18,800 nucleotides of DNA from JAVXNW01 sp036645575 (lineage in GTDB: Bacteria; Bacillota; Clostridia; Christensenellales; Aristaeellaceae), in NCBI GenBank assembly GCA_036645575.1, contig JAVXNW010000052.1:1-18800 (forward strand), read 5' to 3'. Under the pieces are notes generated by a model that was given only the letters and a program-made list of their open reading frames with translations, was not told where the DNA came from and ran no database searches. Of the stretch, positions 7,449 to 14,649 are shown one piece after another. A program made the translations under genes and the position numbers. Each line of letters starts with the position of its first letter. Within the stretch, counting starts at the first letter, position 1.

Positions 7449-8800
7449 TGCCGCCACAACCTTTCCACCCACTCGGGGTGCGACCAGAAATGCAGGTGCG
7501 GATAGCCCGCCAGCGTGTTTTCCTTTTGGTAGCCGCATCGCCACGTCTTTTCGCCCTTGCGCACCGTGAACGCGGTCGGGATCGGCGCCTTTTCGACGAC
7601 GAGCGAGTGGTGAAACTCGTGCGCCGGCGCGCGCAGGCCGCTCGCGTCTTCCACTTGGACGTAGCCAAAGCGCTGAAGCTTGGGCGTCATGCGCACTTCG
7701 AGCGGCAAAAATCCGATCATCGCCAGGTACAAAAGCCCGCCGCACTCGGCGTAGCAGGAAAGCCCCGCCGACAAGCGCGCATTGACCGACGCGCACATCT
7801 CCCGGTTCCCCATGAGCCGTTCTTCAAACACCTCGGGAAATCCGCCCGGCAGGTACAACCCGTCAATCCCTTCCGGCAGCGCCCGGTCGTCGAGCGGCGA
7901 AAAAAAGACCAGCTGCGCGCCCATGCGCCTGAGCACCTCGAGGTTGGCCTCGTACAGAAAGCCAAACGCCGCGTCGCGCGCCACGCCCAGGCGGTACCCG
8001 CGCAGCGCGTGCCCGAAATCCGGCGGCCGCGCCTCGATCGCGCGCGCGCCACGCGCCAGCTTTTCGACGAGCGGCCAGTCGATTTCGATCAATTGCGCCG
8101 CAAGGGCGAGCGTATCCGAAAGCGCCTCAACCTCGGAAGCAGGAATAAGCCCCAAGTGGCGGCTGTGCAAATTGAGGCGCGCGTCGCGCGGCATGTACCC
8201 AACGCAGGCAAGCCCGCTCACGCGCTCCACCGCGCGCTTGATCGCCTCGTAGTGCGCCCGCGAGGACGCGCGGTTGACCAGCACGCCGCACAGTCCGCTG
8301 CGCGGAACCATTCGGTCAAAGCCCAGCGCAATTGCGGCCGCGCTCGCCGCGCTGCCCGCCCCATCCACGACCAATATCACCGGCGTCCCGGTCGCGCGCG
8401 CAAGCGCATACGCCGAGCAAGGATACGCCGCCTCCCTCTCGCCCGCGCCATCCGCGCCCGCGCCCGTTCCCGCGCCTATCCCCGCGCCATCCGCGCCCGC
8501 GCCTACGTCCGTGCCCGCGCGGCCGTCGTAGTAGCCCATCGCGCCCTCGATCACGCCGATGTCCGCGCCTTTCATGCCCAGCGTCAGGATCTGGAAAATG
8601 CCGTCCGGCGCGGTCAAGTGCTGGTCGAGGTTGTGGGACGGGCGCGCGCAGACCGCGCGGTGAAAGCCGGGGTCGATGTAGTCGGGGCCGGACTTAAACG
8701 GCGCGACCACAAGCCCGCGCGCGCGCGCGGCGCCCATCAGCGCGAGCGCGCAGGTGGTCTTTCCGCAGCCGCTACCGGTTCCGGCGAGCATTAGACGCAC
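7445..8800 (-). CDS. cbiA: Cobyrinate a,c-diamide synthase CbiA/CobB
   Basis: This 451-residue enzyme amidates the a and c carboxylates of (cobalt-)cobyrinic acid using ATP and glutamine. The P-loop is GTGSGCGKTT (residues 7-16), followed by FKSGPDYIDPGFH (35-47) and IEGAMGYYDG (84-93). The C-terminal glutaminase domain contains YLPGGFPE (316-323) and the nucleophile Cys353 in YAECGGLLYLA. The motif HLHFWSHPEW near the end carries the family His. Residues 94-122 are an unusual Gly/Ala/Asp repeat placed right after the conserved YDG motif, where homologues have a short loop. The start lies inside cbiC (10-base overlap) and the stop overlaps cobD as ATGA. Confidence 0.95.
   Translation of the reverse strand: MRLMLAGTGSGCGKTTCALALMGAARARGLVVAPFKSGPDYIDPGFHRAVCARPSHNLDQHLTAPDGIFQILTLGMKGADIGVIEGAMGYYDGRAGTDVGAGADGAGIGAGTGAGADGAGEREAAYPCSAYALARATGTPVILVVDGAGSAASAAAIALGFDRMVPRSGLCGVLVNRASSRAHYEAIKRAVERVSGLACVGYMPRDARLNLHSRHLGLIPASEVEALSDTLALAAQLIEIDWPLVEKLARGARAIEARPPDFGHALRGYRLGVARDAAFGFLYEANLEVLRRMGAQLVFFSPLDDRALPEGIDGLYLPGGFPEVFEERLMGNREMCASVNARLSAGLSCYAECGGLLYLAMIGFLPLEVRMTPKLQRFGYVQVEDASGLRAPAHEFHHSLVVEKAPIPTAFTVRKGEKTWRCGYQKENTLAGYPHLHFWSHPEWVERLWRQ
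8429..8521 (-). repeat. GC-rich low-complexity tract inside cbiA
   Basis: This stretch consists of imperfect iterations of a GCGCCCGCGCC-like unit on the plus strand and codes for an alternating Gly/Ala/Asp tract in CbiA. It looks like slippage-driven expansion within the gene and keeps the reading frame. Confidence 0.6.
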
Positions 8801-9405
8801 GGGCGCACCCCCTCGATCCCGTACATCAGCGCGTTGACGATCGCCGCCGCCACGTTGCTGCCGCCGCGCCGCCCCATGGCGATGATCGAAGGGATGCCGC
8901 TTTGCGCCAGCTGTTCCTTGGCTTCGACCACGTTCACAAACCCGACCGGCACGCCGATCACGACCGTATCTTCGGGGCGCGGGTTTTCAAGCAGCCCCAG
9001 TAGAAATGTGGGCGCGTTTCCGCACACCAGCAATTTGGGTCCTGTAAGCGCGAGCGCCCGCTCAATCGACACGCGCGCGCGCGTCGCGCCGCGCGCGATG
9101 GCCTCGCGCGCCACGTCCTCATCCGCCATAAAGCAGGTGATGGACGCGCCCAGTTTTTCGAGCGCGCGCTTGTTGATGCCGGCCGCCGCCATGGTGGTGT
9201 CGGTGATGATCGCGCCGCCGCGCGCCAGAATATCGCGCGCCATTTCGACCACGCCCGGCGAAAAGCGCAGGTTTTCCGCGTAAGAAAAATCCGCCGTCGT
9301 GTGAATCACGCGCTTGATGATCGGCGCGAGCGCGGGATCGAGCGGCGCGGCAAGCTCGCTTTCGATGATCGCCATGCTCCGCGTTTCAATGTCCATCGGT
9401 TTCAT
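8791..9405 (-). CDS. cbiC: Cobalt-precorrin-8 methylmutase CbiC
   Basis: This 204-residue enzyme is expected to move a methyl group from C11 to C12 of (cobalt-)precorrin-8x, producing (cobalt-)cobyrinate. The catalytic His35 lies in RVIHTTADF. The motifs ITDTTMAAAGI, VCGNAPTFL, IGVPVGFVNVVEAK and the C-terminal IAMGRRGGSNVAAAIVNALMY are all diagnostic. AGGAG lies about 15 bases before the ATG at 9405. A second ATG at residue 4 would also give a normal protein. The start overlaps the end of cbiD by 20 bases and the stop overlaps cbiA by 10, so the gene is translationally coupled on both sides. Confidence 0.96.
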   Translation of the reverse strand: MKPMDIETRSMAIIESELAAPLDPALAPIIKRVIHTTADFSYAENLRFSPGVVEMARDILARGGAIITDTTMAAAGINKRALEKLGASITCFMADEDVAREAIARGATRARVSIERALALTGPKLLVCGNAPTFLLGLLENPRPEDTVVIGVPVGFVNVVEAKEQLAQSGIPSIIAMGRRGGSNVAAAIVNALMYGIEGVRPCV

Positions 9406-10462
9406 AAAAGGTCTCGCTTTCTCCTAAGATGCGCCCCGCGCTATCCAGCACCGCGCAAAGGACGCGCGGGGGCGCGTCCTTTGCGCGCCCAACGCGCAGC
9501 GCGCAGTAGGCGGCGGCACGCTGGGCGACTTGTCCCCAAATGCGCGCCCAGTCAGCCGCGCCAATCACCTCGATCGCCGCGTCGGTCGTCTGGCAGGCGT
9601 AGACCGCGCGCGAAAGCGCCGTCGGCGCGCCCGCGAGCGCAAGGGCGGTGATGATCGCCTCGCGGCGCGCGTCGGCCACCTTGCTGTGCGTGTTCATCAC
9701 GCCTGCGGCGACCTTGGTCATCTTGCCCGCGTGCCCGCCCAGCAGCACCTTTTCAAAGCCCAATTGCGCCGCCTTGTCAAGCGCCGCGCCCACGTAATTG
9801 CTGACCTGCACGCAAGGAACGCCGGGATAGGCCTTCAAAAGCGCCCCTTCGCCCTGGCTTCCAAAGGCGAGGAGCACCGCGCGCGCCCCTTCGGCGCGCA
9901 CCATCGAAAGCTCCAGCTCAATCGACTCGATCAGCGCGTCCTCGCTCATCGGGCGAACCACCCCGGTCGTGCCCAGCACCGACAGTCCCCCCGCAATGCC
10001 CAGGCGCGGGTTGAACGTGCGCCGCGCGAGCGCCTCGCCGCCCGGAATGGACACCGTGACGCGCGCCGCGCGTTGGCCGATCACCGCGCGCACGGCGCGC
10101 TCAATCGCCGCGCGCGGGCCGGGGTTGATCGCGCACTCGCCCACCGGCAGCTTAAGCCCCGGCCGCGTGACGGTGCCCACGCCCGAGCCTGCCGAGAAGT
10201 CGATCGGCCCGTCGCCCGCCTGCGCGTCCACCCGCGCGATCACTTCCAGTCCGTCTGTCAGGTCGGGGTCGTCGCCCGCGTCCTTGATCACGCCGCAGCA
10301 GAACGGCTCGTGCGCGAGGATCGCGGGCGAAAACGCGCGCCCATCCTCAAGCGTCAGCGTCACCTGCGCCGGGCAGGTGCCGCACGTCATCCATTGGCAT
10401 GCGGCAAGCGCTGCGGCAGCCGCGCAGCTTCCGGTCGTGTACCCCTCGCGAAGCGCCTTCAC
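9386..10462 (-). CDS. cbiD: Cobalt-precorrin-5B C1-methyltransferase CbiD
   Basis: This 358-residue protein is the anaerobic-pathway C1 methyltransferase acting on cobalt-precorrin-5B. The N-terminus LREGYTTGSCAAAAALAA is the CbiD signature, followed by AGSGVGTVTRPGLKLPVGE, NPGPR, LSVLGTTGVVRPMSE and GHAGKMTKVAAGVMNTHS in family order. The GTG at 10462 is chosen as start because it gives the canonical N-terminus and overlaps the cbiH stop as GTGA. The frame extends upstream to 10666, but that portion is antiparallel in content to cbiH coding and unlike CbiD. Presence of CbiD and CbiG marks this as the oxygen-independent route. Confidence 0.95.
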   Translation of the reverse strand: MKALREGYTTGSCAAAAALAACQWMTCGTCPAQVTLTLEDGRAFSPAILAHEPFCCGVIKDAGDDPDLTDGLEVIARVDAQAGDGPIDFSAGSGVGTVTRPGLKLPVGECAINPGPRAAIERAVRAVIGQRAARVTVSIPGGEALARRTFNPRLGIAGGLSVLGTTGVVRPMSEDALIESIELELSMVRAEGARAVLLAFGSQGEGALLKAYPGVPCVQVSNYVGAALDKAAQLGFEKVLLGGHAGKMTKVAAGVMNTHSKVADARREAIITALALAGAPTALSRAVYACQTTDAAIEVIGAADWARIWGQVAQRAAAYCALRVGRAKDAPPRVLCAVLDSAGRILGESETFYETDGH

Positions 10463-11175
10463 AGCGGATATCCGCGCGGCGTGATCAGCTTTCCGCCCTT
10501 TTCGTAGGTCGTGCGGTTTCCGACGATGACGGTTGTGAACATGTCCACCGAGGCGTCCTTGAGCGCATCCAGCGTGCAGGTCGCGCAGTTTTCGCCGTCC
10601 CGGCCGATGTTCTGAGCCACGCCGCACGGCGTCTCGCCGGGCAGCACGCGCAGCAGCACCTCGCACGCGGCGGCCAGATGCCCCACGCGCTTGTGGCTGC
10701 CGGGGTTGTACAGCGCCAGCACAAAGTCGCCCAGCGCCGCGTGCAACAGCCTGTTTTCAATCACCGGCCACGGCGTCAGCAGGTCGGAGAGGCTGACGCA
10801 CGCGTAGTCGCCCGACAGCGGCGCGCCCATCAGCGCCGCCGCCGAAAGCGCCGCGGTCACGCCCGGCACGACCGCGATGTCGTCGCCCTCATGGGCAAGC
10901 TCCATCACGAGGCTCGCCATGCCGTACACCTGCGCGTCGCCCGAGCACACGAGCGCGACGCGCTTGCCCTCGCGCGAGCGGCGCAGCGCCTCGACGCAGC
11001 GCGCCTTTTCGCCGCGCATGCCGCTTTCAAAGATCTCTTTTTCGGAAAACGCGTCCCGAATCAGCGCGATGTAGGCGCTGTAGCCCACGAGCACGTCGGC
11101 CGCGTTGAGCGCCGCGTCGGCCTGATGCGTGCGCCCTGCGGCCACGCCCGGCCCCAAGCCCACAATGTGAATCAT
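10459..11175 (-). CDS. cbiH: Cobalt-precorrin-3 C17-methyltransferase CbiH/CobJ
   Basis: This 238-residue SAM-dependent methyltransferase of the tetrapyrrole methylase fold methylates C17 and drives ring contraction. It begins MIHIVGLGPG, the family glycine motif, then ADVLVGYSAYIALI, GMRGEKARC, VCSGDAQVYGMA, VVPGVTAALSAAALMGAPL and LALYNPGSHKR. The ATG at 11175 has AAGGAGG directly upstream and overlaps the cbiG stop as ATGA. The same frame stays open to 11307, but only inside cbiG, so the shorter form is used. Length is typical for CbiH. Confidence 0.95.
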   Translation of the reverse strand: MIHIVGLGPGVAAGRTHQADAALNAADVLVGYSAYIALIRDAFSEKEIFESGMRGEKARCVEALRRSREGKRVALVCSGDAQVYGMASLVMELAHEGDDIAVVPGVTAALSAAALMGAPLSGDYACVSLSDLLTPWPVIENRLLHAALGDFVLALYNPGSHKRVGHLAAACEVLLRVLPGETPCGVAQNIGRDGENCATCTLDALKDASVDMFTTVIVGNRTTYEKGGKLITPRGYPL

Positions 11176-12056
11176 ATATCCTCCTTGCCGGCCAGCGCCA
11201 GCGTAATGCCTTCGAATCGGGTCTTGCCAACCAGCAGCGCGCCGCCGCTCTCCTTGACCGCCGCGCGCTCGCACACGTTGTCTACGCCGACCGAGCGAAG
11301 CACCCATTCGGAGCCTAAAAAGCGGCCCGGCACCTGCTCAAGCTCGCGCGCGGCATAGGTCTTAAGCGGCAGATGCCATCTTTCGGACAGCGCCAGAATG
11401 GCCGGCTCCTCTTTTTTAAGGTCGATCGTCGCAAAGGCGCGCACCGACAGCATCGACACGCCCGCGTCTTTCAAAAAACGCGCGACGCAGTCCTGTAAAT
11501 GCGCGCTTTCAACGCCGCGCTTCGTGCCGATGCCCAGCACCAGCGTGCGCGGGCGCAGCCATAGCGTGACCGGAAAGGGCGGCGCGATCTCGCGCTCGGT
11601 GATCGCGACGCCGACGCGCTCGCCCGAAAGCAGCGCGCCGGAAAAGGCCTTGATCCCCTGACTGGGTTCAATCGCCATGTCCGATCGCGCGGCCCACTCG
11701 TCGATCGCGGGCAGCTGGTTTACGTCGGTCGCGGTGGTGATCACGGCGGTCGCGTGGAGCTTTTCGGCCAGCGCGCGCGCGAGCTGATTTGCGCCGCCCA
11801 CGTGCCCGGACAGGATCGGGATCACAAAGCGCCCCGCCTCGTCCACCACGAGCACGGCGGGATCGGTGAGCTTGGAGGCGACGAGCGGCGCGATCGCCCG
11901 AACCGCAATGCCGCTCGCCCCCACAAACACGAGCGCCTGCGCGACAGAAAACCACGCGCGCGCCCATGCCATGACGCTTTCCGGGCGGTCGGCCGGGCCG
12001 ATTTTTTGCGCGAGCGCAAGGCCCGCGTCGGTAAAGGCGGCGACGCGCAGAATCAC
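11172..12056 (-). CDS. cbiG: Cobalt-precorrin-5A hydrolase CbiG
   Basis: This 294-residue protein hydrolyses the delta-lactone of cobalt-precorrin-5A and releases the extruded two-carbon fragment as acetaldehyde. Diagnostic segments are FVGASGIAVRAIAPLV, DPAVLVVDEAGRFVIP, LSGHVGGANQLARALA and ITTATDVN in the N-terminal domain. VLGIGTKRGV opens the C-terminal domain, with TYAARELEQV and VCERAA later. The start is GTG, overlapping the cbiF stop as GTGA. It is a stand-alone CbiG, not fused to a methyltransferase as in some bacteria. CbiG is specific to the anaerobic pathway. Confidence 0.95.
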   Translation of the reverse strand: MILRVAAFTDAGLALAQKIGPADRPESVMAWARAWFSVAQALVFVGASGIAVRAIAPLVASKLTDPAVLVVDEAGRFVIPILSGHVGGANQLARALAEKLHATAVITTATDVNQLPAIDEWAARSDMAIEPSQGIKAFSGALLSGERVGVAITEREIAPPFPVTLWLRPRTLVLGIGTKRGVESAHLQDCVARFLKDAGVSMLSVRAFATIDLKKEEPAILALSERWHLPLKTYAARELEQVPGRFLGSEWVLRSVGVDNVCERAAVKESGGALLVGKTRFEGITLALAGKEDI

Positions 12057-12796
12057 GCCGTGCCCTCCCGAAAGCCGTGCGAGAAGGCGGGGTCGTAGAG
12101 TTTGGACAATTCATATTCGCCGGAAAGCACGTTCCCCACCACGATCAGCGCGGTCTTGTCAATGCCCCGCGCCCGCTCCGGCAGCGTCTCCAGCGTGCCG
12201 CGCACGATCTTCTCGTCCGGCCAAGTCGCCTTGTAGACGATGGCGGCGGGCGTGTCCTTGGGGTACCCGCCATCCATCAGCGCGCGGCACACCTCGCGCG
12301 TCTGCGCGGCGCTCAGGTAGAGCGCCATGGTCGCGCGGTGCGCCGCCAGTTTTTCCAGTTCCTCGCCTGCGGGCACCTGCGTGCGCCCGGCCATGCGGGT
12401 CAATATGACGCTCTGGGAGACGCCCGGCAGCGTAAGCTCGGCCTCGAGCGCCGCGGCCGCGCCGGAAAACGCGCTCACGCCCGGCACCACGACAAAGGGA
12501 ATCGCGCACGCGCGCAGCCTGTCCATCTGCTCGCGGATCGCGCCGTAGATCGACGGGTCGCCCGTGTGCAGGCGCACGACCAATTGACCGCGCGCGCCCT
12601 CGATCGCCGCGATCACCTGATCCAGCGTCATCGAGGCGCTGTTAAGCACCACGCAGTCCGCCGGGCAGTTTTTGAGCAGTTCCGGGTTCACCAGCGACCC
12701 CGCATAGATGACCAATTGCGCCTTTTGAAGCAGTTGCTGTCCGCGCACCGTGATGAGATCGGGCGCGCCCGGCCCGGCCCCGACAAAATAGACCAT
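12053..12796 (-). CDS. cbiF: Cobalt-precorrin-4 C11-methyltransferase CbiF/CobM
   Basis: This 247-residue SAM-dependent methyltransferase adds the C11 methyl group. The sequence opens MVYFVGAGPGAPDLITVRG and continues with YAGSLVNPELL, RLHTGDPSIYGAIREQ, VVPGVSAFSGAAAALEAELTLP and ILTRMAGRTQVPAGE, all characteristic of CobM/CbiF. AGGAG lies 8 bases before the ATG. It is the first cobalamin gene in transcription order and starts 69 bases after the cinA stop. That gap is too short for a cobalamin riboswitch and shows no clear promoter, so transcription probably comes through from rimO-pgsA-cinA. Confidence 0.96.
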   Translation of the reverse strand: MVYFVGAGPGAPDLITVRGQQLLQKAQLVIYAGSLVNPELLKNCPADCVVLNSASMTLDQVIAAIEGARGQLVVRLHTGDPSIYGAIREQMDRLRACAIPFVVVPGVSAFSGAAAALEAELTLPGVSQSVILTRMAGRTQVPAGEELEKLAAHRATMALYLSAAQTREVCRALMDGGYPKDTPAAIVYKATWPDEKIVRGTLETLPERARGIDKTALIVVGNVLSGEYELSKLYDPAFSHGFREGTA

Positions 12797-12865
12797 ATCG
12801 TATTTCTCCTATTCCGTTTGCCTTGGCAATTTGGCGATTGTCGCCCCGCGCGCCGCGCATTTTCG

Positions 12866-14116
12866 TTACGGCTGGGCGTCTGCGATCAGCGCTTCGCGCA
12901 GCATATTGAGCGCCCGCAGGCACGCGAGCGTGCGAATCCACGTGCGGTTTCCCAGAAAGGCGAACTTTTCGGCGCGCACGCCGTCCGGCCCGGCGATGCC
13001 GATAAAGACCGTGCCGACCGGCGTCTGGGCGCTTCCGCCGTCCGGGCCCGCGACGCCGGTGACCGACAGCGCGTAGTCCGCCCCGCTTATCCGCCTTGCG
13101 CCCGCCGCCATCTCGCGCGCGCACTTGTCCGACACCGCGCCCTCGCGCTCAAGCGTGCCCGGCGCGACGCCCAGCACCCGCACCTTGGCCGCGCACGCGT
13201 ACGTCACGTGCGCCTCGGTCAGCACATCGGACGCGCCGGGGCAATCGACCACCTGGCTTGCCAGCATCCCGCCGGTGCAGCTCTCCGCAAGCGCGAGCGT
13301 CTGTCCGTTGGCGCGCATCAGCTTGACCACCGTGCTTGCCATGGTCTCGTCGCGGCCGACCGCGTAGACGCTCTGCCCCAGCCGCGCGCGGATCTCCTTT
13401 TCGACCGGGTCCAATATCGGGAGAGGGTCCGCGCCTTCGCAAAGCGCGACGCTGATGCGCGCCTGCACCTCGCCCGCCGCGCAGTAGAGCGCGAGCGTGG
13501 GCGTGCCCAAGTGGAAAAGATCCAGGAGCATGGTCTCCACGCGCGACTCGCCCACGCCGACAATGCGCAGAAAGCGCGAGTGGATCACCCGCCCGGTCAG
13601 CTTTTCAAGGTAGGGCGCCAACTGCCGCTCGAACATGTCCTTAAGCTCGCTCGGCGGACCGGGCAGCACCGCCACCTGCTTGTCCCCTTGGGTCACGACG
13701 CAGCCGGGCGCGGTGCCGCACAGGTTTTGAAGCACGCGCGCGCCCTCCGGGAAATAGGCCTGCTTGAGGTTGTTTTGCGTGAGCGGGACGTCCGGGTGCA
13801 GCCGGTTCATGCGCGCGTTCAGCGCGTCCAGGCTGGGCTGATCGAGCACCATTTCGCGCCCAAAGTACGCGCCCACCACCTCCTTGGTCAAATCGTCCTC
13901 GGTGGGCCCCAGTCCGCCGCTCGTGATGACCAGGTCGGCGCGGGCAAGCGCCTCGCCAAGCGCGGCCTTGACGCGCGCGGGGTTGTCGCCCACCACCGTG
14001 TGGCGATAGACGTTGATGCCGAACTCGCTCAGGCGCGAAGACAGGTATTGCGCGTCGGTATTGGCGATTTGCCCCATCAACAGCTCGGTCCCGACCGACA
14101 GGATTTCACAGATCAT
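12866..14116 (-). CDS. cinA: CinA-family protein, nicotinamide mononucleotide deamidase domain
   Basis: This 416-residue protein has the two-domain CinA layout. The N-terminal MoaB/MogA-like domain starts ICEILSVGTELLMGQIANTDA and includes TSGGLGPTEDDLTKE. The C-terminal amidohydrolase domain has ALAESCTGGMLAS, VSVTGVAGPDGGS-like residues (here SVTGVAGPDGGS) and PVGTVFIGIA. Family members cleave pyridine nucleotides (NMN deamidase, ADP-ribose pyrophosphatase) and are named for competence-induced expression. The ATG overlaps the pgsA stop as ATGA, with GAGG upstream. In many Firmicutes recA follows cinA; here cobalamin genes follow instead. Confidence 0.94.
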   Translation of the reverse strand: MICEILSVGTELLMGQIANTDAQYLSSRLSEFGINVYRHTVVGDNPARVKAALGEALARADLVITSGGLGPTEDDLTKEVVGAYFGREMVLDQPSLDALNARMNRLHPDVPLTQNNLKQAYFPEGARVLQNLCGTAPGCVVTQGDKQVAVLPGPPSELKDMFERQLAPYLEKLTGRVIHSRFLRIVGVGESRVETMLLDLFHLGTPTLALYCAAGEVQARISVALCEGADPLPILDPVEKEIRARLGQSVYAVGRDETMASTVVKLMRANGQTLALAESCTGGMLASQVVDCPGASDVLTEAHVTYACAAKVRVLGVAPGTLEREGAVSDKCAREMAAGARRISGADYALSVTGVAGPDGGSAQTPVGTVFIGIAGPDGVRAEKFAFLGNRTWIRTLACLRALNMLREALIADAQP

Positions 14117-14649
14117 TCGCCCACGACCTCTCGATTTTTAAAAATATACTGCGCGCAGCTCACGACCGACAGCACGACCGACAGCCACAGCAGGATCTCG
14201 CCCGGCACGGTCAGCGCGGCCCACCACCCGCCGCCCAGCATCAGCCCCAGCCCCACCATCTGGCTGGCGGTCTTGTATTTGCCCAGCGTGTCCGCCGCGA
14301 TCACCACGCCCTTGGACGCCGCGACCAGGCGAAAGCCGGAGATCACGAACTCGCGCCCCAGCAGCACCATCGCGCAGAGCCACGGCGCGCGCCCCTGCGC
14401 GACCAGCCCGATCAGCGCCGCCATCACCAGCAGTTTGTCCGCCATCGGGTCCATGAGCTTGCCAAAGTCGGTCACCAAGTGGTGCTTTCGCGCGTACCAC
14501 CCATCCAGCCAGTCGGTCACGGAGGCCAGCCCGAACACGAGCGCCGCGCCCAGCTGGCACATCGGCGTCTCGATCATCATCAGCCCCACAAACGGCACGA
14601 TCAGGATCACGCGCAGCACGGTCAGCTTATTGGGAAGGTTCATCTTCAC
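14113..14649 (-). CDS. pgsA: CDP-diacylglycerol-glycerol-3-phosphate 3-phosphatidyltransferase
   Basis: This is a membrane enzyme of about 178 residues that makes phosphatidylglycerol phosphate from CDP-diacylglycerol and glycerol 3-phosphate. The complete CDP-alcohol phosphatidyltransferase motif is visible: DWLDGWYAR, then eight residues, G, three residues, D, three residues, D (ending GKLMDPMAD). The N-terminus NLPNKLTVLRVILIVPF is typical of PgsA, and several hydrophobic segments are present. The start is uncertain: GTG at 14649 overlaps the rimO stop as GTGA and is about 10 bases from AAAGGGG. ATG at 14655 is very close to that site and ATG at 14643 is rather far. The stop overlaps cinA. 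Confidence 0.93.
   Translation of the reverse strand: MKMNLPNKLTVLRVILIVPFVGLMMIETPMCQLGAALVFGLASVTDWLDGWYARKHHLVTDFGKLMDPMADKLLVMAALIGLVAQGRAPWLCAMVLLGREFVISGFRLVAASKGVVIAADTLGKYKTASQMVGLGLMLGGGWWAALTVPGEILLWLSVVLSVVSCAQYIFKNREVVGE

Noticed and set aside
7449..7796. N-terminal extension of cobD
   Set aside because: It lies wholly inside cbiA and does not resemble the family, while the ATG at 7448 makes an ATGA overlap and gives the normal N-terminus.
7448..8794. 448-codon plus-strand open frame opposite cbiA
   Set aside because: It mirrors cbiA almost exactly and consists of Arg/Ala/His-rich sequence without motifs.
10463..10666. N-terminal extension of cbiD
   Set aside because: It lies inside cbiH; the GTG at 10462 directly precedes the CbiD signature and overlaps the cbiH stop.
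12797..12865. Cobalamin riboswitch before cbiF
   Set aside because: The gap is only 69 bases, much shorter than the riboswitch, and no B12-box-like sequence is apparent.
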